DNA of 64,000 bases from Aeromicrobium wangtongii (lineage in GTDB: Bacteria; Actinomycetota; Actinomycetes; Propionibacteriales; Nocardioidaceae), in NCBI RefSeq assembly GCF_024584515.1, contig NZ_CP102173.1, positions 868,001-932,000 of the forward strand. Direction: 5' to 3'. Every line of letters starts with the position of its first letter. Position 1 is the stretch's first letter. The notes below the pieces were generated by a model. That model saw only the letters and a program-made list of their open reading frames with translations. It searched no databases and had not been told where the DNA came from. The position numbers were made by a program, and so were the translations under genes. This document shows positions 1 through 8,385 of the stretch, piece after piece.

Positions 1-468
1 AACGGGCAGAAGGCGCTCTGGTACGCCCGCAGCCGCGTCCAGTCCGACGACTACGCCCGCATGGGACGTCAGAAGTGCCTGATGGCGGCGATGGTCGATC
101 AGCTCAGTCCCGCCACGGTGCTCAAGAACGCGACCCAGATCGCCTCCTCGGGCAAGGAGCTGCTCAGCACCAGCATCCCCCAGCAGGAGCTGGGACAGTT
201 CGCCGATCTGGCCCTCAAGGCCCGCGGCAAGCAGATCCGCACCGTCTCGATCGTCCCGCCGGAGTTCAACACCGTGACGCCGGACTACGAGGCGATCCAC
301 GCAGCGATCCGCCAGGCGATCCGTACGTCGGAGGGCAAGGTCGCGAAGCCGGCGCCGGGCACCCCCACCGGCACGACGACCGCACCGGCGCCCACGGCGC
401 CCACGACCGTCTCGCCGACCGAGGGACGCGCGGCCAACAACGCCGAGGACCTCAAGTCCGCCTGCTGA
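1..468 (+). CDS. LytR-CpsA-Psr (LCP) family protein, C-terminal part
   Basis: The gene enters from the left edge; 155 C-terminal residues are visible. LCP proteins are membrane-anchored, extracytoplasmic phosphotransferases that attach glycopolymers (teichoic acids, arabinogalactan-type chains) to peptidoglycan. The visible part opens with ALWYARSR followed by SDDYARMGRQ, the Arg-rich conserved end of the LCP catalytic domain. About 60 residues of helical sequence follow, then a Pro/Thr/Ala-rich tail. An in-frame Met at 61 lies inside the conserved motif, so it is not the start. The next genes, a convergent polysaccharide ABC exporter, fit an envelope-polymer locus. The family call is firm; the exact polymer is unknown. 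Confidence 0.88.
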   Translation, partial: NGQKALWYARSRVQSDDYARMGRQKCLMAAMVDQLSPATVLKNATQIASSGKELLSTSIPQQELGQFADLALKARGKQIRTVSIVPPEFNTVTPDYEAIHAAIRQAIRTSEGKVAKPAPGTPTGTTTAPAPTAPTTVSPTEGRAANNAEDLKSAC

Positions 469-478
469 GCAGAGCGGG

Positions 479-1270
479 TTACTTGTCCTGAGCGGCGTGG
501 TAGGCCTTGATGACCTCGTCGGTCTCGCCGTCCATCATCAGCGTGCCCTGGTCGAGCCAGATCACCCGGCTGCAGGTCTCGCGGATGGACTGCATCGAGT
601 GGCTGACCAGGAAGACGGTGCCGGCATTGTCGCGGATGTCGCGGATGCGGGCCTCGCTGCGCTGGCGGAAGGTGCGGTCACCGACCGCGAGCGCCTCGTC
701 GACGATCAGGATCTCGTGCGTCGCCATGCTGGCGATCGCGAACTTGAGGCGGGCGGTCATGCCCGAGGAGTACGCGCGCATCGGCAGGTCGATGAACTTC
801 TCGAGCCCCGCGAACTTCACGATGTCGTCGTAGCGGGCCTCGATCTCAGGCAACGTGAAGCCCATCGCGAGGCCGCCCAGGATGATGTTGCGCTCACCGG
901 ACAGATCCTTGAGCAGCGCGGCGCCGACGCCCAGCAGGCTGGGGCGGGACTGCGAGTAGATCGCTCCGCGGCTCGTGGGCGTGAGGCCCGCGATGGCGCG
1001 CATCAGCGTCGACTTGCCCGAGCCGTTGGTGCCGATGACGCCGATGCTGTCGTTGGCGTACGCCGTGAACGACACCCCCTTGAGGGCGTGGACGGTGCGC
1101 ATCTGCTTGCCCTTGACACGCAGCTGCTTCAGCGAGCGGCGGTCGGCTGCGGACGGACGCTTGCCCGTCGCGAAGACCTTGTACTCGACGTGGACGTCGT
1201 CGACGATCACGACCGGCCTGCGGTCGGCCGCCGGCTCCATCACCGTCTCCTGGGGGGACTCAGTCGACAC
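479..1270 (-). CDS. Polysaccharide/teichoic acid export ABC transporter ATP-binding protein
   Basis: Cytoplasmic ATPase of an O-antigen/teichoic-acid type exporter (TagH/Wzt family), paired with the ABC-2 permease just upstream. Walker A is GTNGSGKST; the signature region reads YSSGMTARLKFA and Walker B is ILIVDEALAVGD, with the VSHS switch His near the end, all typical of Wzt/TagH ATPases. It lacks the long C-terminal carbohydrate-binding domain of some Wzt proteins. I place the start at the GTG at 1270, which has GAGGAGAGG upstream and overlaps the permease stop by 11 bases; an ATG at 1291 would add seven residues. Translationally coupled to the permease. Confidence 0.9.
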   Translation of the reverse strand: MSTESPQETVMEPAADRRPVVIVDDVHVEYKVFATGKRPSAADRRSLKQLRVKGKQMRTVHALKGVSFTAYANDSIGVIGTNGSGKSTLMRAIAGLTPTSRGAIYSQSRPSLLGVGAALLKDLSGERNIILGGLAMGFTLPEIEARYDDIVKFAGLEKFIDLPMRAYSSGMTARLKFAIASMATHEILIVDEALAVGDRTFRQRSEARIRDIRDNAGTVFLVSHSMQSIRETCSRVIWLDQGTLMMDGETDEVIKAYHAAQDK

Positions 1271-2156
1271 GTCCGTACCTCTCCTCAGCACGCCAGAAGA
1301 ACCAGACGCCCACGCCGAGCATGCCGATCGTCCACAGCGTCGCGTAGACCCAGTAGGTGAGGTTCATGTCGTAGGTCGGTCCCTGCAGGAGGGCGGCGCG
1401 GGCCAGGCTCAGGAACTCGTGGATGGGCTGGAAGTCGGTCAGCCGCACGAGCCACTCGTGGCCCGCGTAGCCATTGGGCTCGCTGGGTGACGGCGGGCGG
1501 GGGCCGAACCGCTCCTCGATGCTGAAGAAGATGCCCGTCGTGTAGAAGAACAGCCGCGTCAGGAACGGGATGAAGTTGTTGAGGTCGCGCCAGTGGACCG
1601 ACAGCCGTGCGGTGATCAGGGCGAGCCCACAGACGAAGAAGTAGTACAGGATGAACAGCGGCACGATCAGGAGCCAGTGGAAGTCCACGGGATTGCCCGT
1701 CACGACCAGGTAGACCAGCAGGATCGCGATCGTCGGCAGGAACTTCAAGAACTGCTGGGTGACCGCCGCCAGCGGCAGCACCATCCGCGGGAACGCCAGG
1801 CTCTGAACGAGGGCGGCATTGTTGGTGATGGCCTTGCCACCGGCGGACCACGACTGGGCGAAGAACTCGAAGACGAACACGCCGATGATCAGGAACTCCA
1901 CGAAGTGCGGCGGACGGCCGGCGGTGCCGATCAGCACGCCGAAGACCGCGCCGTACACGAGGGCGTTGAGCAGCGGCTTGATGACGACCCACAGCATGCC
2001 CAGCGAGTTCTGCTGGTTCTCGGACTCGATCTTGAACCGGGCCATGGAGAAGATGAATGACCGACGGCGCCAGACCTCGGCGACGTACTCACCCAGTGGT
2101 GGGCGCCCTCCGACCTTCGTGAGGCCAGCGCGCGCCGCGTCGTCGGCGGTTGTCAT
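1260..2156 (-). CDS. Polysaccharide/teichoic acid export ABC-2 permease
   Basis: 298-residue integral membrane subunit (TagG/Wzm family, ABC-2 type) that moves a lipid-linked polymer across the membrane with the ATPase encoded directly downstream. The N-terminal cytoplasmic stretch is followed by a short amphipathic segment (ARFKIESENQQNSLGMLW), a hallmark of TagG/RfbA permeases, then about six hydrophobic segments. The length is typical. First gene of a two-gene minus-strand operon convergent with the LCP gene, so export and attachment of one wall polymer are probably handled together (inference). Confidence 0.9.
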   Translation of the reverse strand: MTTADDAARAGLTKVGGRPPLGEYVAEVWRRRSFIFSMARFKIESENQQNSLGMLWVVIKPLLNALVYGAVFGVLIGTAGRPPHFVEFLIIGVFVFEFFAQSWSAGGKAITNNAALVQSLAFPRMVLPLAAVTQQFLKFLPTIAILLVYLVVTGNPVDFHWLLIVPLFILYYFFVCGLALITARLSVHWRDLNNFIPFLTRLFFYTTGIFFSIEERFGPRPPSPSEPNGYAGHEWLVRLTDFQPIHEFLSLARAALLQGPTYDMNLTYWVYATLWTIGMLGVGVWFFWRAEERYGRVD

Positions 2157-2238
2157 TCGTGTGGTGTCCCTACTGTTCAGACGGTTGAGGCCTAGCGGAA
2201 CGATGCCTCATCGGCCTCGTCGAGTGTAGAGGATCGCC

Positions 2239-2904
2239 CTACGAGAGCAGGCCGCCCTCCTGAGCCGCCACGCGGGAGATCTGTTCGGACGTGGCCGATG
2301 CCACGAGCACGAGCGACCCGCCACCGAGGCAGGCGTCGACCAGCAGCTGCGCATCGCGGGGGAGCGTGCCCGGCGCCACGACGCGCCGGACGTCGCTGGG
2401 CCGGGCGGCGGTCAGCACGTCGGCGTGGCTGAGGCGCTCGCCCTCCAGGTCGAGCGCAAGGCTCGACGCCTCCGGCGGGTCGAGGGCCACGAAGTGGTCC
2501 CCGTGCCCTGGCACCTCGGCACCGAGGTCGAGGAATCCCGGGGGAGGCGATGCGAACCGTCCACCCAGGGGCCGCAGCGACGCCGCCACGCGGTGCGGCT
2601 CGTCGGCCTGGAGCTCCGGACCGCTCACGCCGATCTGGGCGTCGTGGTCGACGACGGCTGCAGCGACGTTCCACGCCGAGAGGATCCACACCATCGTCAG
2701 CCAGTGGCTGGGCAGCCCGATGCGGATGCGGGTGCCCGGCTCGGCATCCAGCTCGTCGACCAGGAAGTTGCTGGTCTTGGCGACCCAGTTGGCCGTCGTG
2801 ACCGTGCTGAGCTCGACGCGCTCGCCGGTGGACATGTCGTAGTAGGTGATCAGCGGCTGAGTGGGATCGGCCACGCCCCGCAGCAGCTGGTCGAGCGTCC
2901 TCAC
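2239..2904 (-). CDS. TIGR03089 family protein
   Basis: 221-residue protein matching the actinobacterial TIGR03089 family, distantly related to the N-terminal part of AMP-dependent acyl-CoA synthetases but lacking the catalytic core motifs. Visible landmarks are a leading TLDQLL segment, LITYYD, and the NWVAKTSNFLVDEL helix. No function is established. It starts with GTG and overlaps the stop of the upstream CofD-like gene by four bases (GTGA), so the two are coupled. In Mycobacterium a homologue also lies near an LCP gene (Rv3267–Rv3268), supporting an ancestral neighbourhood. Confidence 0.8.
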   Translation of the reverse strand: MRTLDQLLRGVADPTQPLITYYDMSTGERVELSTVTTANWVAKTSNFLVDELDAEPGTRIRIGLPSHWLTMVWILSAWNVAAAVVDHDAQIGVSGPELQADEPHRVAASLRPLGGRFASPPPGFLDLGAEVPGHGDHFVALDPPEASSLALDLEGERLSHADVLTAARPSDVRRVVAPGTLPRDAQLLVDACLGGGSLVLVASATSEQISRVAAQEGGLLS

Positions 2905-3671
2905 GACACCACCACCGACCGGGCCCGGTGCACGACCGCCGCGGCATCGGCCGGGACCGGTTCGGCGACACCCGGGTCGGCGGCGCGCAGGCCGGCGACC
3001 CGGACCAGATCGGCCGGGGCGGTGTCGGCGTGGTCGACGACGAGCACCGGGAGGTCGTCCCGCACGGCGTCGAGCAGCCCGGGCGTGCGCAGCACGGGAT
3101 CGATCGCGAGCGTGCGGCTCGACGGGCCGAGCACCAGGACGTCGGTCTGCTCGAGCACGGCCGTGACCGCCGGGGACACCGACCAGGCCTCGGCGACGAG
3201 GACGGTCTCGGTCGGTGTGTGTGCGCCCGGATCGGCGAGGTACTCATCGACGTGGATCGCCCGGGGCTGGTCCTCGCCGACCACGACGTGCAGCTCGGCG
3301 CGGTCGTCGCTCATCGGCAGCAGCCGGTACGGCAGGTCGGCCCGCGTCGCCGCGGCGAGCGTGGCGTCCGACAGGCGGAAGCCCGTGCCGATCAGCTCGC
3401 TGCGCACCAGACGGTGGGCCACGACCTGGTCACTGGTCCGCTGCCATTCGGGGGAGTACTCGATCGACCGCAGCTGATCGGCGACGCCATAGGTCGGGGT
3501 GACGCCCGGCGTCCCGAGGAGAGCGTCCAGATCAGGGCACGCCTTGAGCCACGCCGACCAGTGGTCACGCACCGTGGGCGCGATGACGGTCAGCTCCCCG
3601 GGGTCGAGCTGGGTCGCGAGGTCGTGCGCGAACGAGGCGCCGTCGGCACCGATGATGAGCGTGATCCGCAT
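2901..3671 (-). CDS. Degenerate CofD/FbiA-like protein (2-phospho-lactate transferase fold)
   Basis: 256 residues aligning along their length with CofD/FbiA, the transferase that joins a phospho-lactyl-type unit to the deazaflavin Fo in F420 synthesis. Conserved scaffolding is recognisable: MRITLIIG, CPDLDALL, HRLVRSELI, RLLPMSDDRAELHVVV, and an LGPSSRTLAI segment. The ligand-contacting motifs are altered: the Gly-rich start (family GGVGGARF) reads IGADGASF, the family GDD loop reads VRDHW, GDRD reads TSDQ, and PSNPVVSIG reads PSSRTLAID. The protein is also some 60 residues shorter than usual. No fbiB-like gene follows. Start chosen at the ATG at 3671, where CofD proteins begin; an upstream Met at 3758 is unlikely. 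Probably not an active FbiA. Confidence 0.72.
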   Translation of the reverse strand: MRITLIIGADGASFAHDLATQLDPGELTVIAPTVRDHWSAWLKACPDLDALLGTPGVTPTYGVADQLRSIEYSPEWQRTSDQVVAHRLVRSELIGTGFRLSDATLAAATRADLPYRLLPMSDDRAELHVVVGEDQPRAIHVDEYLADPGAHTPTETVLVAEAWSVSPAVTAVLEQTDVLVLGPSSRTLAIDPVLRTPGLLDAVRDDLPVLVVDHADTAPADLVRVAGLRAADPGVAEPVPADAAAVVHRARSVVVS

Positions 3672-3751
3672 CCGACCATTGTGTCGGGCACGCGACGGCG
3701 GTCGCGCGGCGGGGCGACACGCCGGAGATTCGACGGATCTTGCCATTCGGC

Positions 3752-3781
3752 TTGACATGTGAGAGGCAACAGGACTGTAAT
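3752..3781 (+). promoter_or_regulatory. Promoter of whiB (leaderless)
   Basis: TTGACA (3752–3757), 18-base spacer, TGTAAT (3776–3781), then 7 bases to the ATG at 3789. This is the best sigma-70-like promoter in the window. The start codon sits at the expected transcription start and no ribosome binding site is seen, so the mRNA is probably leaderless. Confidence 0.6.
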
Positions 3782-3788
3782 TCCACGT

Positions 3789-4043
3789 ATGTCATTCGAT
3801 CTGGAACTGTCGCACGAGCCCGATGAGGAACTCATGTGGCAGGAGCGTGCCCTGTGCGCCCAGACAGACCCCGAGGCGTTCTTCCCCGAGAAGGGCGGAT
3901 CGACCCGCGAGGCCAAGCGCGTCTGCCTGACGTGCGACGTCCGCGGCGAGTGCCTCGACTACGCCCTGGCCCACGACGAGCGGTTCGGCATCTGGGGTGG
4001 GCTGTCCGAGCGTGAGCGCCGCAAGCTCAAAAAACGCGCTTAG
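3789..4043 (+). CDS. whiB: WhiB-family iron-sulfur transcriptional regulator
   Basis: 84-residue WhiB protein, most like WhiB2/WhmD by sequence and position (next to the fbiA-position gene and the DUF3499/phosphomannomutase block, as Rv3260c is). Four cysteines at 23, 46, 49 and 55 (C-X22-C-X2-C-X5-C) would ligate a 4Fe-4S cluster; GIWGG at 67–71 and the basic ERERRKLKKRA tail are the sigma-factor and DNA-contact elements. WhiB2 proteins control septation and cell division. I chose the ATG at 3789 because it lies 7 bases after a strong -10; a Met ten codons upstream lies inside the promoter spacer. Confidence 0.95.
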   Translation: MSFDLELSHEPDEELMWQERALCAQTDPEAFFPEKGGSTREAKRVCLTCDVRGECLDYALAHDERFGIWGGLSERERRKLKKRA

Positions 4044-4178
4044 CGCGACCCCGCATCTTCGCTGACTGCGTTGCTCGGAGGTCGACGCCTCCCCCACTCG
4101 CTGCGCTCGCGGGAGGTGCCCCAGGACGGTGCGCCTTCCCTCCGGCGCCTTGTCAGCGAAGCGCGGATGCCGCGCTAA
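4040..4178. repeat. 139-bp imperfect palindromic element
   Basis: Two 27-base arms (4040–4066 and 4152–4178) are inverted copies with about five mismatches; the outer ends read TTAGCGCG and, inverted, CGCGCTAA. Between them lies a second hairpin built on CCTCCC (4090 area) and GGGAGG, enclosing the near-palindrome CTCGCTGCGCTCG. The left arm includes the whiB stop codon. It could act as a terminator for whiB or be a REP-like mobile repeat; no second copy is present in this window. Confidence 0.6.
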
Positions 4179-4210
4179 GTCAGCACCGCTGCGTTCTTTC
4201 GGTCGTCCAC

Positions 4211-4216
4211 TAGAGT
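4211..4216 (+). promoter_or_regulatory. -10 element of the GT2/DUF5719 operon
   Basis: TAGAGT, 8 bases before the GTG at 4225, with no Shine-Dalgarno sequence between; consistent with a leaderless transcript. Confidence 0.45.
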
Positions 4217-4224
4217 CGATCCAC

Positions 4225-7023
4225 GTGGACGAGACCGAGACGACGCGCCCTTGGCTCGACGATCCGCCCACCGTCGGAGCCGTGCTGGTGGCCCACAACG
4301 GGGCCCGGTGGCTCCCGAAGGTGCTCGCATCGTTCGGCCACATGGACCACGCGCCGACCGCGTGGCAGGTCGTCGACGTCGACTCGAGCGATGGCAGTGC
4401 CGATCTGCTGACCGAGTCGTTCGGCGCGGACCTGGTCACGCACGCCCCGCCCGGCACCGGATTCGGTGACGCCGTCCGCCAGGCCGTCGCCCGCCTGCCG
4501 CGGACCGACTGGATCTGGCTGCTGCACGATGACGCCGCCGTCCTGCCCGACACGCTGGCCGGCCTGCTCGACATCGCGACCTCGGCGCCCGACATCGCGA
4601 TGGTCGGGCCGAAGATCCGCGAGTGGCCGTCGCTGCGTCGCCTGCTCGAGGTGGGCGTGACGATCACCTCGACCGGCGGGCGGGAGACGGGCCTGGAGAC
4701 GGGCGAGCCGGACGCCGGCCAGCACGACCGACCGCGGGACGTCCTGGCGGTCAACACCGCCGGGATGCTGGTGCGGCGCGATGTCTGGGACGAGCTGGAC
4801 GGTCTCGACCCCGATCTGCCGCTGTACTTCGACGACGTCGACTTCGGCTGGCGGCTGGCCCGGGCCGGCCACCGCGCCATGACGGCGCCGGGAGCCGTGA
4901 TCTTCCACGCCGAGGCGAGCCGGCGCGGCACCCGCCCGCGCGTCAACGGCGACGTCCCGCACTGGGAGCGGCGCCGCGCGGCGCTGTTCACCCTGCTGGC
5001 CAACACCTCCCTGCCGCGATTCCTGTGGCAGCTCGTGCGGTTGTTCATCAGCTCGCTCGTGCGGGTCACCGGCCTGCTGATCGGCAAGGACCCCGAGGCC
5101 GCCGGCGACGAGCTGCTGGCCCTGCGGTCGACGTACCTGCACCCGGTGCGGCTCCTGCGCGCCCGGCGACGACGCGCCCGCACGGCCAGACGTTCCCAGC
5201 GCGCCATCCGCGCCCTGTTCCCGGTGTACTGGCTGCCGTACCAGCACGGGTTCGACGTCATCCGCGAAACGGTCCGCGCGATGGTCAAGCCCGAGGCGGC
5301 CCCGTCCGCGGGACGACGAGCCAACCGGCCCGACCTCGCGCCCGACGAGGACGAGCACCTCGACGACGAGCCGCCGCTGCTGATCCGGCGCCCGTGGCTC
5401 ACGGTGGTGCTCGGTCTCGTCCTGGCGTCGTTGATCGCCGGCCGTGGGCTGCTCGGTGGCGGTCTGGCCGGCGGCGCCCTGCTGCCCGCCCCCGCCTCGG
5501 CCGGGCAGTGGTGGGGGCTGCTGTTCGAGAGCCACCACGACATCGGTCTGGGCAGCACCTCTCTGCCCCCGCTGTTCGCGCTGCCCCTGGCCCTGGTCGC
5601 CACCCCGGTGTGGTTCAGCCCGGGCCTGGTCATCACGGTCCTGATGGTCTTCTCGGTCCCCTTGGCCGCGCTGTCCGCGCACCGCTTCGGCCGCCTGATC
5701 AGCCCTCACCGGGCGCCTCGGATCGTGTGGGCGGTCGCGTACGGCCTGACCGTCGCCGCGACCGGCGCCGTGGCGCAGGGACGCCTGGGCGCGGTCATCG
5801 CACTGATCATCGTGCCGATCATCGCCAACAGCGCCTGGCAGCTCGTGGCCCGGCCGGGGTGGCAGCCGGCGCTGCGACTGGGCATCTGGATCGCGCTCGC
5901 GGCGGCATTCGCGCCGATCGTCCTGCTGCTGGGCCTGGTCGCCCTGCTGATCCTGTGGTGGCTCGGCGGGCGTCGCGTCGGTCGCCAGCTCGTGGTCGCG
6001 ATCGTGGTGCCGGTGCTGCTGCTCGGCCCGTGGGTGGCCCAGCGGGCGCTGCGCCCGTGGCGGATGTGGTGGGAGGCGGGTCTGCCGCTGCCGGGCTCCG
6101 CGACCGTCCGGGACGTCGTGCTCGGGCGGCCCGGCGGCCCCGGCGAGGCCCCGCTGTGGCTGACGGTCACGCTGATCGTGCTCGCGGTGGCGGCGCTGGT
6201 CCCGCGCGCCACCCGGCCGGGCGTCCAGCTGGCGTGGCTCGTGGCCCTCCTGGGTCTTGCGGTGGCACTGATGGGCACGCTCGTCACGTACTCGACGCCG
6301 GGCTCCCCGGCCGATGTGACCCCGTGGGTGGGAGTACCGGCAGCGCTGTGGCTGGCCGGTCTGTCCACGGCGGTCCTGCTGGCGGTCCCTGCGGTGACGT
6401 CCTGGCAGCGTCCGGCCATCATCGCGGCCGTCGTGGTCGCGCTGGTGATGCCGGTCGGCACCGGGGTGTGGTGGGTGGCCCGCGGCATGAGCGATCCGGT
6501 CGACGACTCGCGCCGCGACGTCGTCCCGGCCTTCCTCGCCGACCGCCCCGGGGACACCCTCGTCCTGACCGGCAGCATCGCGTCGGGCGTGGAGTACGAG
6601 GTCGTCCGGGGGGAGGGCCCGTTCCTGGGGCAGGAGGCCCTCGCGCCCCCGTCGTCGGTGTCGTCCACGCTCACCAGCTCCGTGCGCAGGCTGCTCGCCC
6701 AGTCCACCGGCCCCCAGGTCGAGACGCTCGCAGGTGCTGGCATCGGCGCGATCTACGCGCCGCACGCCGATGCCGATCTGGCCCGCCGCATCGATGCCAC
6801 CCCGTTGCTCGAGCCATCGGGCAGCGACGATCCCAGATCACGGGTGTGGACGCTGGTCCCGCAGCCCGATCTCGTCCAGCCGTCCGCGCCCTGGTGGCAC
6901 CGCGTCGTCATGGGCGTGCAGGTGGTGCTGTGGCTCGCCGCCATCGTCCTGACGGCGCCCGTGCGGCGCCGCACCGATCCGGAGCCGCTGTCCGACGAGG
7001 AGGACGAGGTGGTGACCGTATGA
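4225..7023 (+). CDS. Large membrane-associated family 2 glycosyltransferase
   Basis: 932 residues. An N-terminal GT-A/GT2 domain (about residues 10–300) shows VLVAHNGARWLP, the DSSDGSADL nucleotide-sugar region, LLHDDAAVLPD, and the acceptor-site motif YFDDVDFGWRLA. About 400 residues then carry some twelve hydrophobic segments, followed by a soluble tail. This architecture is typical of actinobacterial rhamnosyl/galactofuranosyl-type enzymes encoded beside whiB and DUF5719; it probably builds a cell-wall glycan at the inner membrane face (inference). GTG at 4225 chosen because it follows a -10 hexamer and precedes the GT2 domain; an ATG at 4129 lies inside the palindromic element. The stop overlaps the next start (ATGA). 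Confidence 0.85.
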   Translation: MDETETTRPWLDDPPTVGAVLVAHNGARWLPKVLASFGHMDHAPTAWQVVDVDSSDGSADLLTESFGADLVTHAPPGTGFGDAVRQAVARLPRTDWIWLLHDDAAVLPDTLAGLLDIATSAPDIAMVGPKIREWPSLRRLLEVGVTITSTGGRETGLETGEPDAGQHDRPRDVLAVNTAGMLVRRDVWDELDGLDPDLPLYFDDVDFGWRLARAGHRAMTAPGAVIFHAEASRRGTRPRVNGDVPHWERRRAALFTLLANTSLPRFLWQLVRLFISSLVRVTGLLIGKDPEAAGDELLALRSTYLHPVRLLRARRRRARTARRSQRAIRALFPVYWLPYQHGFDVIRETVRAMVKPEAAPSAGRRANRPDLAPDEDEHLDDEPPLLIRRPWLTVVLGLVLASLIAGRGLLGGGLAGGALLPAPASAGQWWGLLFESHHDIGLGSTSLPPLFALPLALVATPVWFSPGLVITVLMVFSVPLAALSAHRFGRLISPHRAPRIVWAVAYGLTVAATGAVAQGRLGAVIALIIVPIIANSAWQLVARPGWQPALRLGIWIALAAAFAPIVLLLGLVALLILWWLGGRRVGRQLVVAIVVPVLLLGPWVAQRALRPWRMWWEAGLPLPGSATVRDVVLGRPGGPGEAPLWLTVTLIVLAVAALVPRATRPGVQLAWLVALLGLAVALMGTLVTYSTPGSPADVTPWVGVPAALWLAGLSTAVLLAVPAVTSWQRPAIIAAVVVALVMPVGTGVWWVARGMSDPVDDSRRDVVPAFLADRPGDTLVLTGSIASGVEYEVVRGEGPFLGQEALAPPSSVSSTLTSSVRRLLAQSTGPQVETLAGAGIGAIYAPHADADLARRIDATPLLEPSGSDDPRSRVWTLVPQPDLVQPSAPWWHRVVMGVQVVLWLAAIVLTAPVRRRTDPEPLSDEEDEVVTV

Positions 7024-8375
7024 CCGCAGCAGATCTGCGCGCCGCGGCCCTGCCGGTCGTGGCGATCGTGCTCGTGGTGCTGGCCACGCTCGCGCCCTCC
7101 GGCGCCGACCGGGCGAAGGGCGACCGAGCGCCGGGCACCGTCGAGGTGACCCGCTCGGCCTATGCGTGCCCGGCCGGCTCGGCCATCACGGTGGCGGCCG
7201 GACAGGTCACGGCAGGAACGTCCGGCACCGCCAGCGTCCTGCCCGCCATGACTCCCGACGGCCGGCTCGGCGGCGCCACGTCGTGGCGCACGGGTGTCGT
7301 CGACGCCCCCGGTGTGCTCGTGGAGCAGGCGGGCCGCGGTTCCGGCGCGGTGGGCTACTTCGCCGGCACAGCACCGCGGTCCGGCGGCGGCGGACTCGTC
7401 GTCGGCCCGTGCCCGGGCGTCGTGGACGACGCATGGCTGCTGGGCCTCGGCTCGGGAAGCAAGCACTTCTCGACGCTCATCCTCACCAATCTGGGCGACA
7501 CCCGGGCCGCCGTCGACCTGACGCTGTGGGGCCCGGCGGGCGAGATCGACGCCGTCGACGCCAAGGGCGTCGTGATCGAGCCGCACTCGGTCAACCGCAT
7601 CCCGCTGGACAGCCTGGCCGCGGGGGAGTCCGAGGTCGCGGTGCGCGTGCAGCGTCTTCGCGGATCGGTGTCCGCCGTCGTCAACGACACGTCGACGGCC
7701 ACGTTCAAGGGCACCGAGCCGATCTCGGTCGCGCAGGGCCCGAGCCGCGAGCAGATCGTCGGCGGCGTGGTCGGCGGCACGAGCGGACGCACGCTGCTCG
7801 TGCTGAACCCGGGCACCTCCACCGCCCGGGTCGACGTCCAGGTCATCGGCCCCGAGGGGACATTCACCCCGGCCGGGCTCGAGCAGGTCACGGTCGAGGC
7901 CGGGACCCTGCGCGCCGTCACGGTGCCCAGGACCGCCGGGTCGCCGGAGCTGGCGCTGCGCCTGACGTCCGACCAGCCGATCTCCTCGACGGTGCGGATG
8001 GCGCCGACGACCGCGGACTACGCCTATGCCGAACCGACCGTGCCGCTCACCGGCCCGGCGGTCGTGCCGGTCGACCTCGGTGCCGCCAGTGGGGTGCCGC
8101 AGCTCGTCCTGACCGCGCCCGGACCCGCGGCCACCGTCGAGATCCAGGCGTTCGACGCCCAGATGGCGCCCCTGATGTCGTCGACCGTCGAGATCGGGGC
8201 CGGCGCCACCCAGGTGGCCGGCGTGGACGCCGAGGGTGCCGCCTATCTGGTGCTCCGGCCGAAGGGCCAGGTGATCGCCGCGGCGACCTACACCAAGGGC
8301 AAGGCGATCAGCTCGCTGGCGGTGCAGGACGCACCGGTGTCGGTCATCGCCCCGCAGGTTCGTCCGGCCGGTTGA
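7020..8375 (+). CDS. DUF5719 family exported protein
   Basis: 451 residues. One N-terminal hydrophobic segment (residues 7–25) acts as a signal anchor; the rest is extracytoplasmic beta-rich sequence with repeated blocks in which GSGSKHFSTLILTNLGDT-type lines (LTNLGDT, VLNPGTST, LTAPGPAAT) recur. It matches the actinobacterial DUF5719 family, whose function is not established. Its start overlaps the glycosyltransferase stop by four bases, so the two are translationally coupled, and a role in exporting or assembling the same glycan is a reasonable guess. Confidence 0.82.
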   Translation: MTAADLRAAALPVVAIVLVVLATLAPSGADRAKGDRAPGTVEVTRSAYACPAGSAITVAAGQVTAGTSGTASVLPAMTPDGRLGGATSWRTGVVDAPGVLVEQAGRGSGAVGYFAGTAPRSGGGGLVVGPCPGVVDDAWLLGLGSGSKHFSTLILTNLGDTRAAVDLTLWGPAGEIDAVDAKGVVIEPHSVNRIPLDSLAAGESEVAVRVQRLRGSVSAVVNDTSTATFKGTEPISVAQGPSREQIVGGVVGGTSGRTLLVLNPGTSTARVDVQVIGPEGTFTPAGLEQVTVEAGTLRAVTVPRTAGSPELALRLTSDQPISSTVRMAPTTADYAYAEPTVPLTGPAVVPVDLGAASGVPQLVLTAPGPAATVEIQAFDAQMAPLMSSTVEIGAGATQVAGVDAEGAAYLVLRPKGQVIAAATYTKGKAISSLAVQDAPVSVIAPQVRPAG

Positions 8376-8385
8376 ACCGACGAGG

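Noticed and set aside
4623-8375. One 1250-codon frame spanning the glycosyltransferase and DUF5719
   Set aside because: Its first 800 codons are an out-of-frame reading of the glycosyltransferase; only the part from ATG 7020 is real coding sequence.
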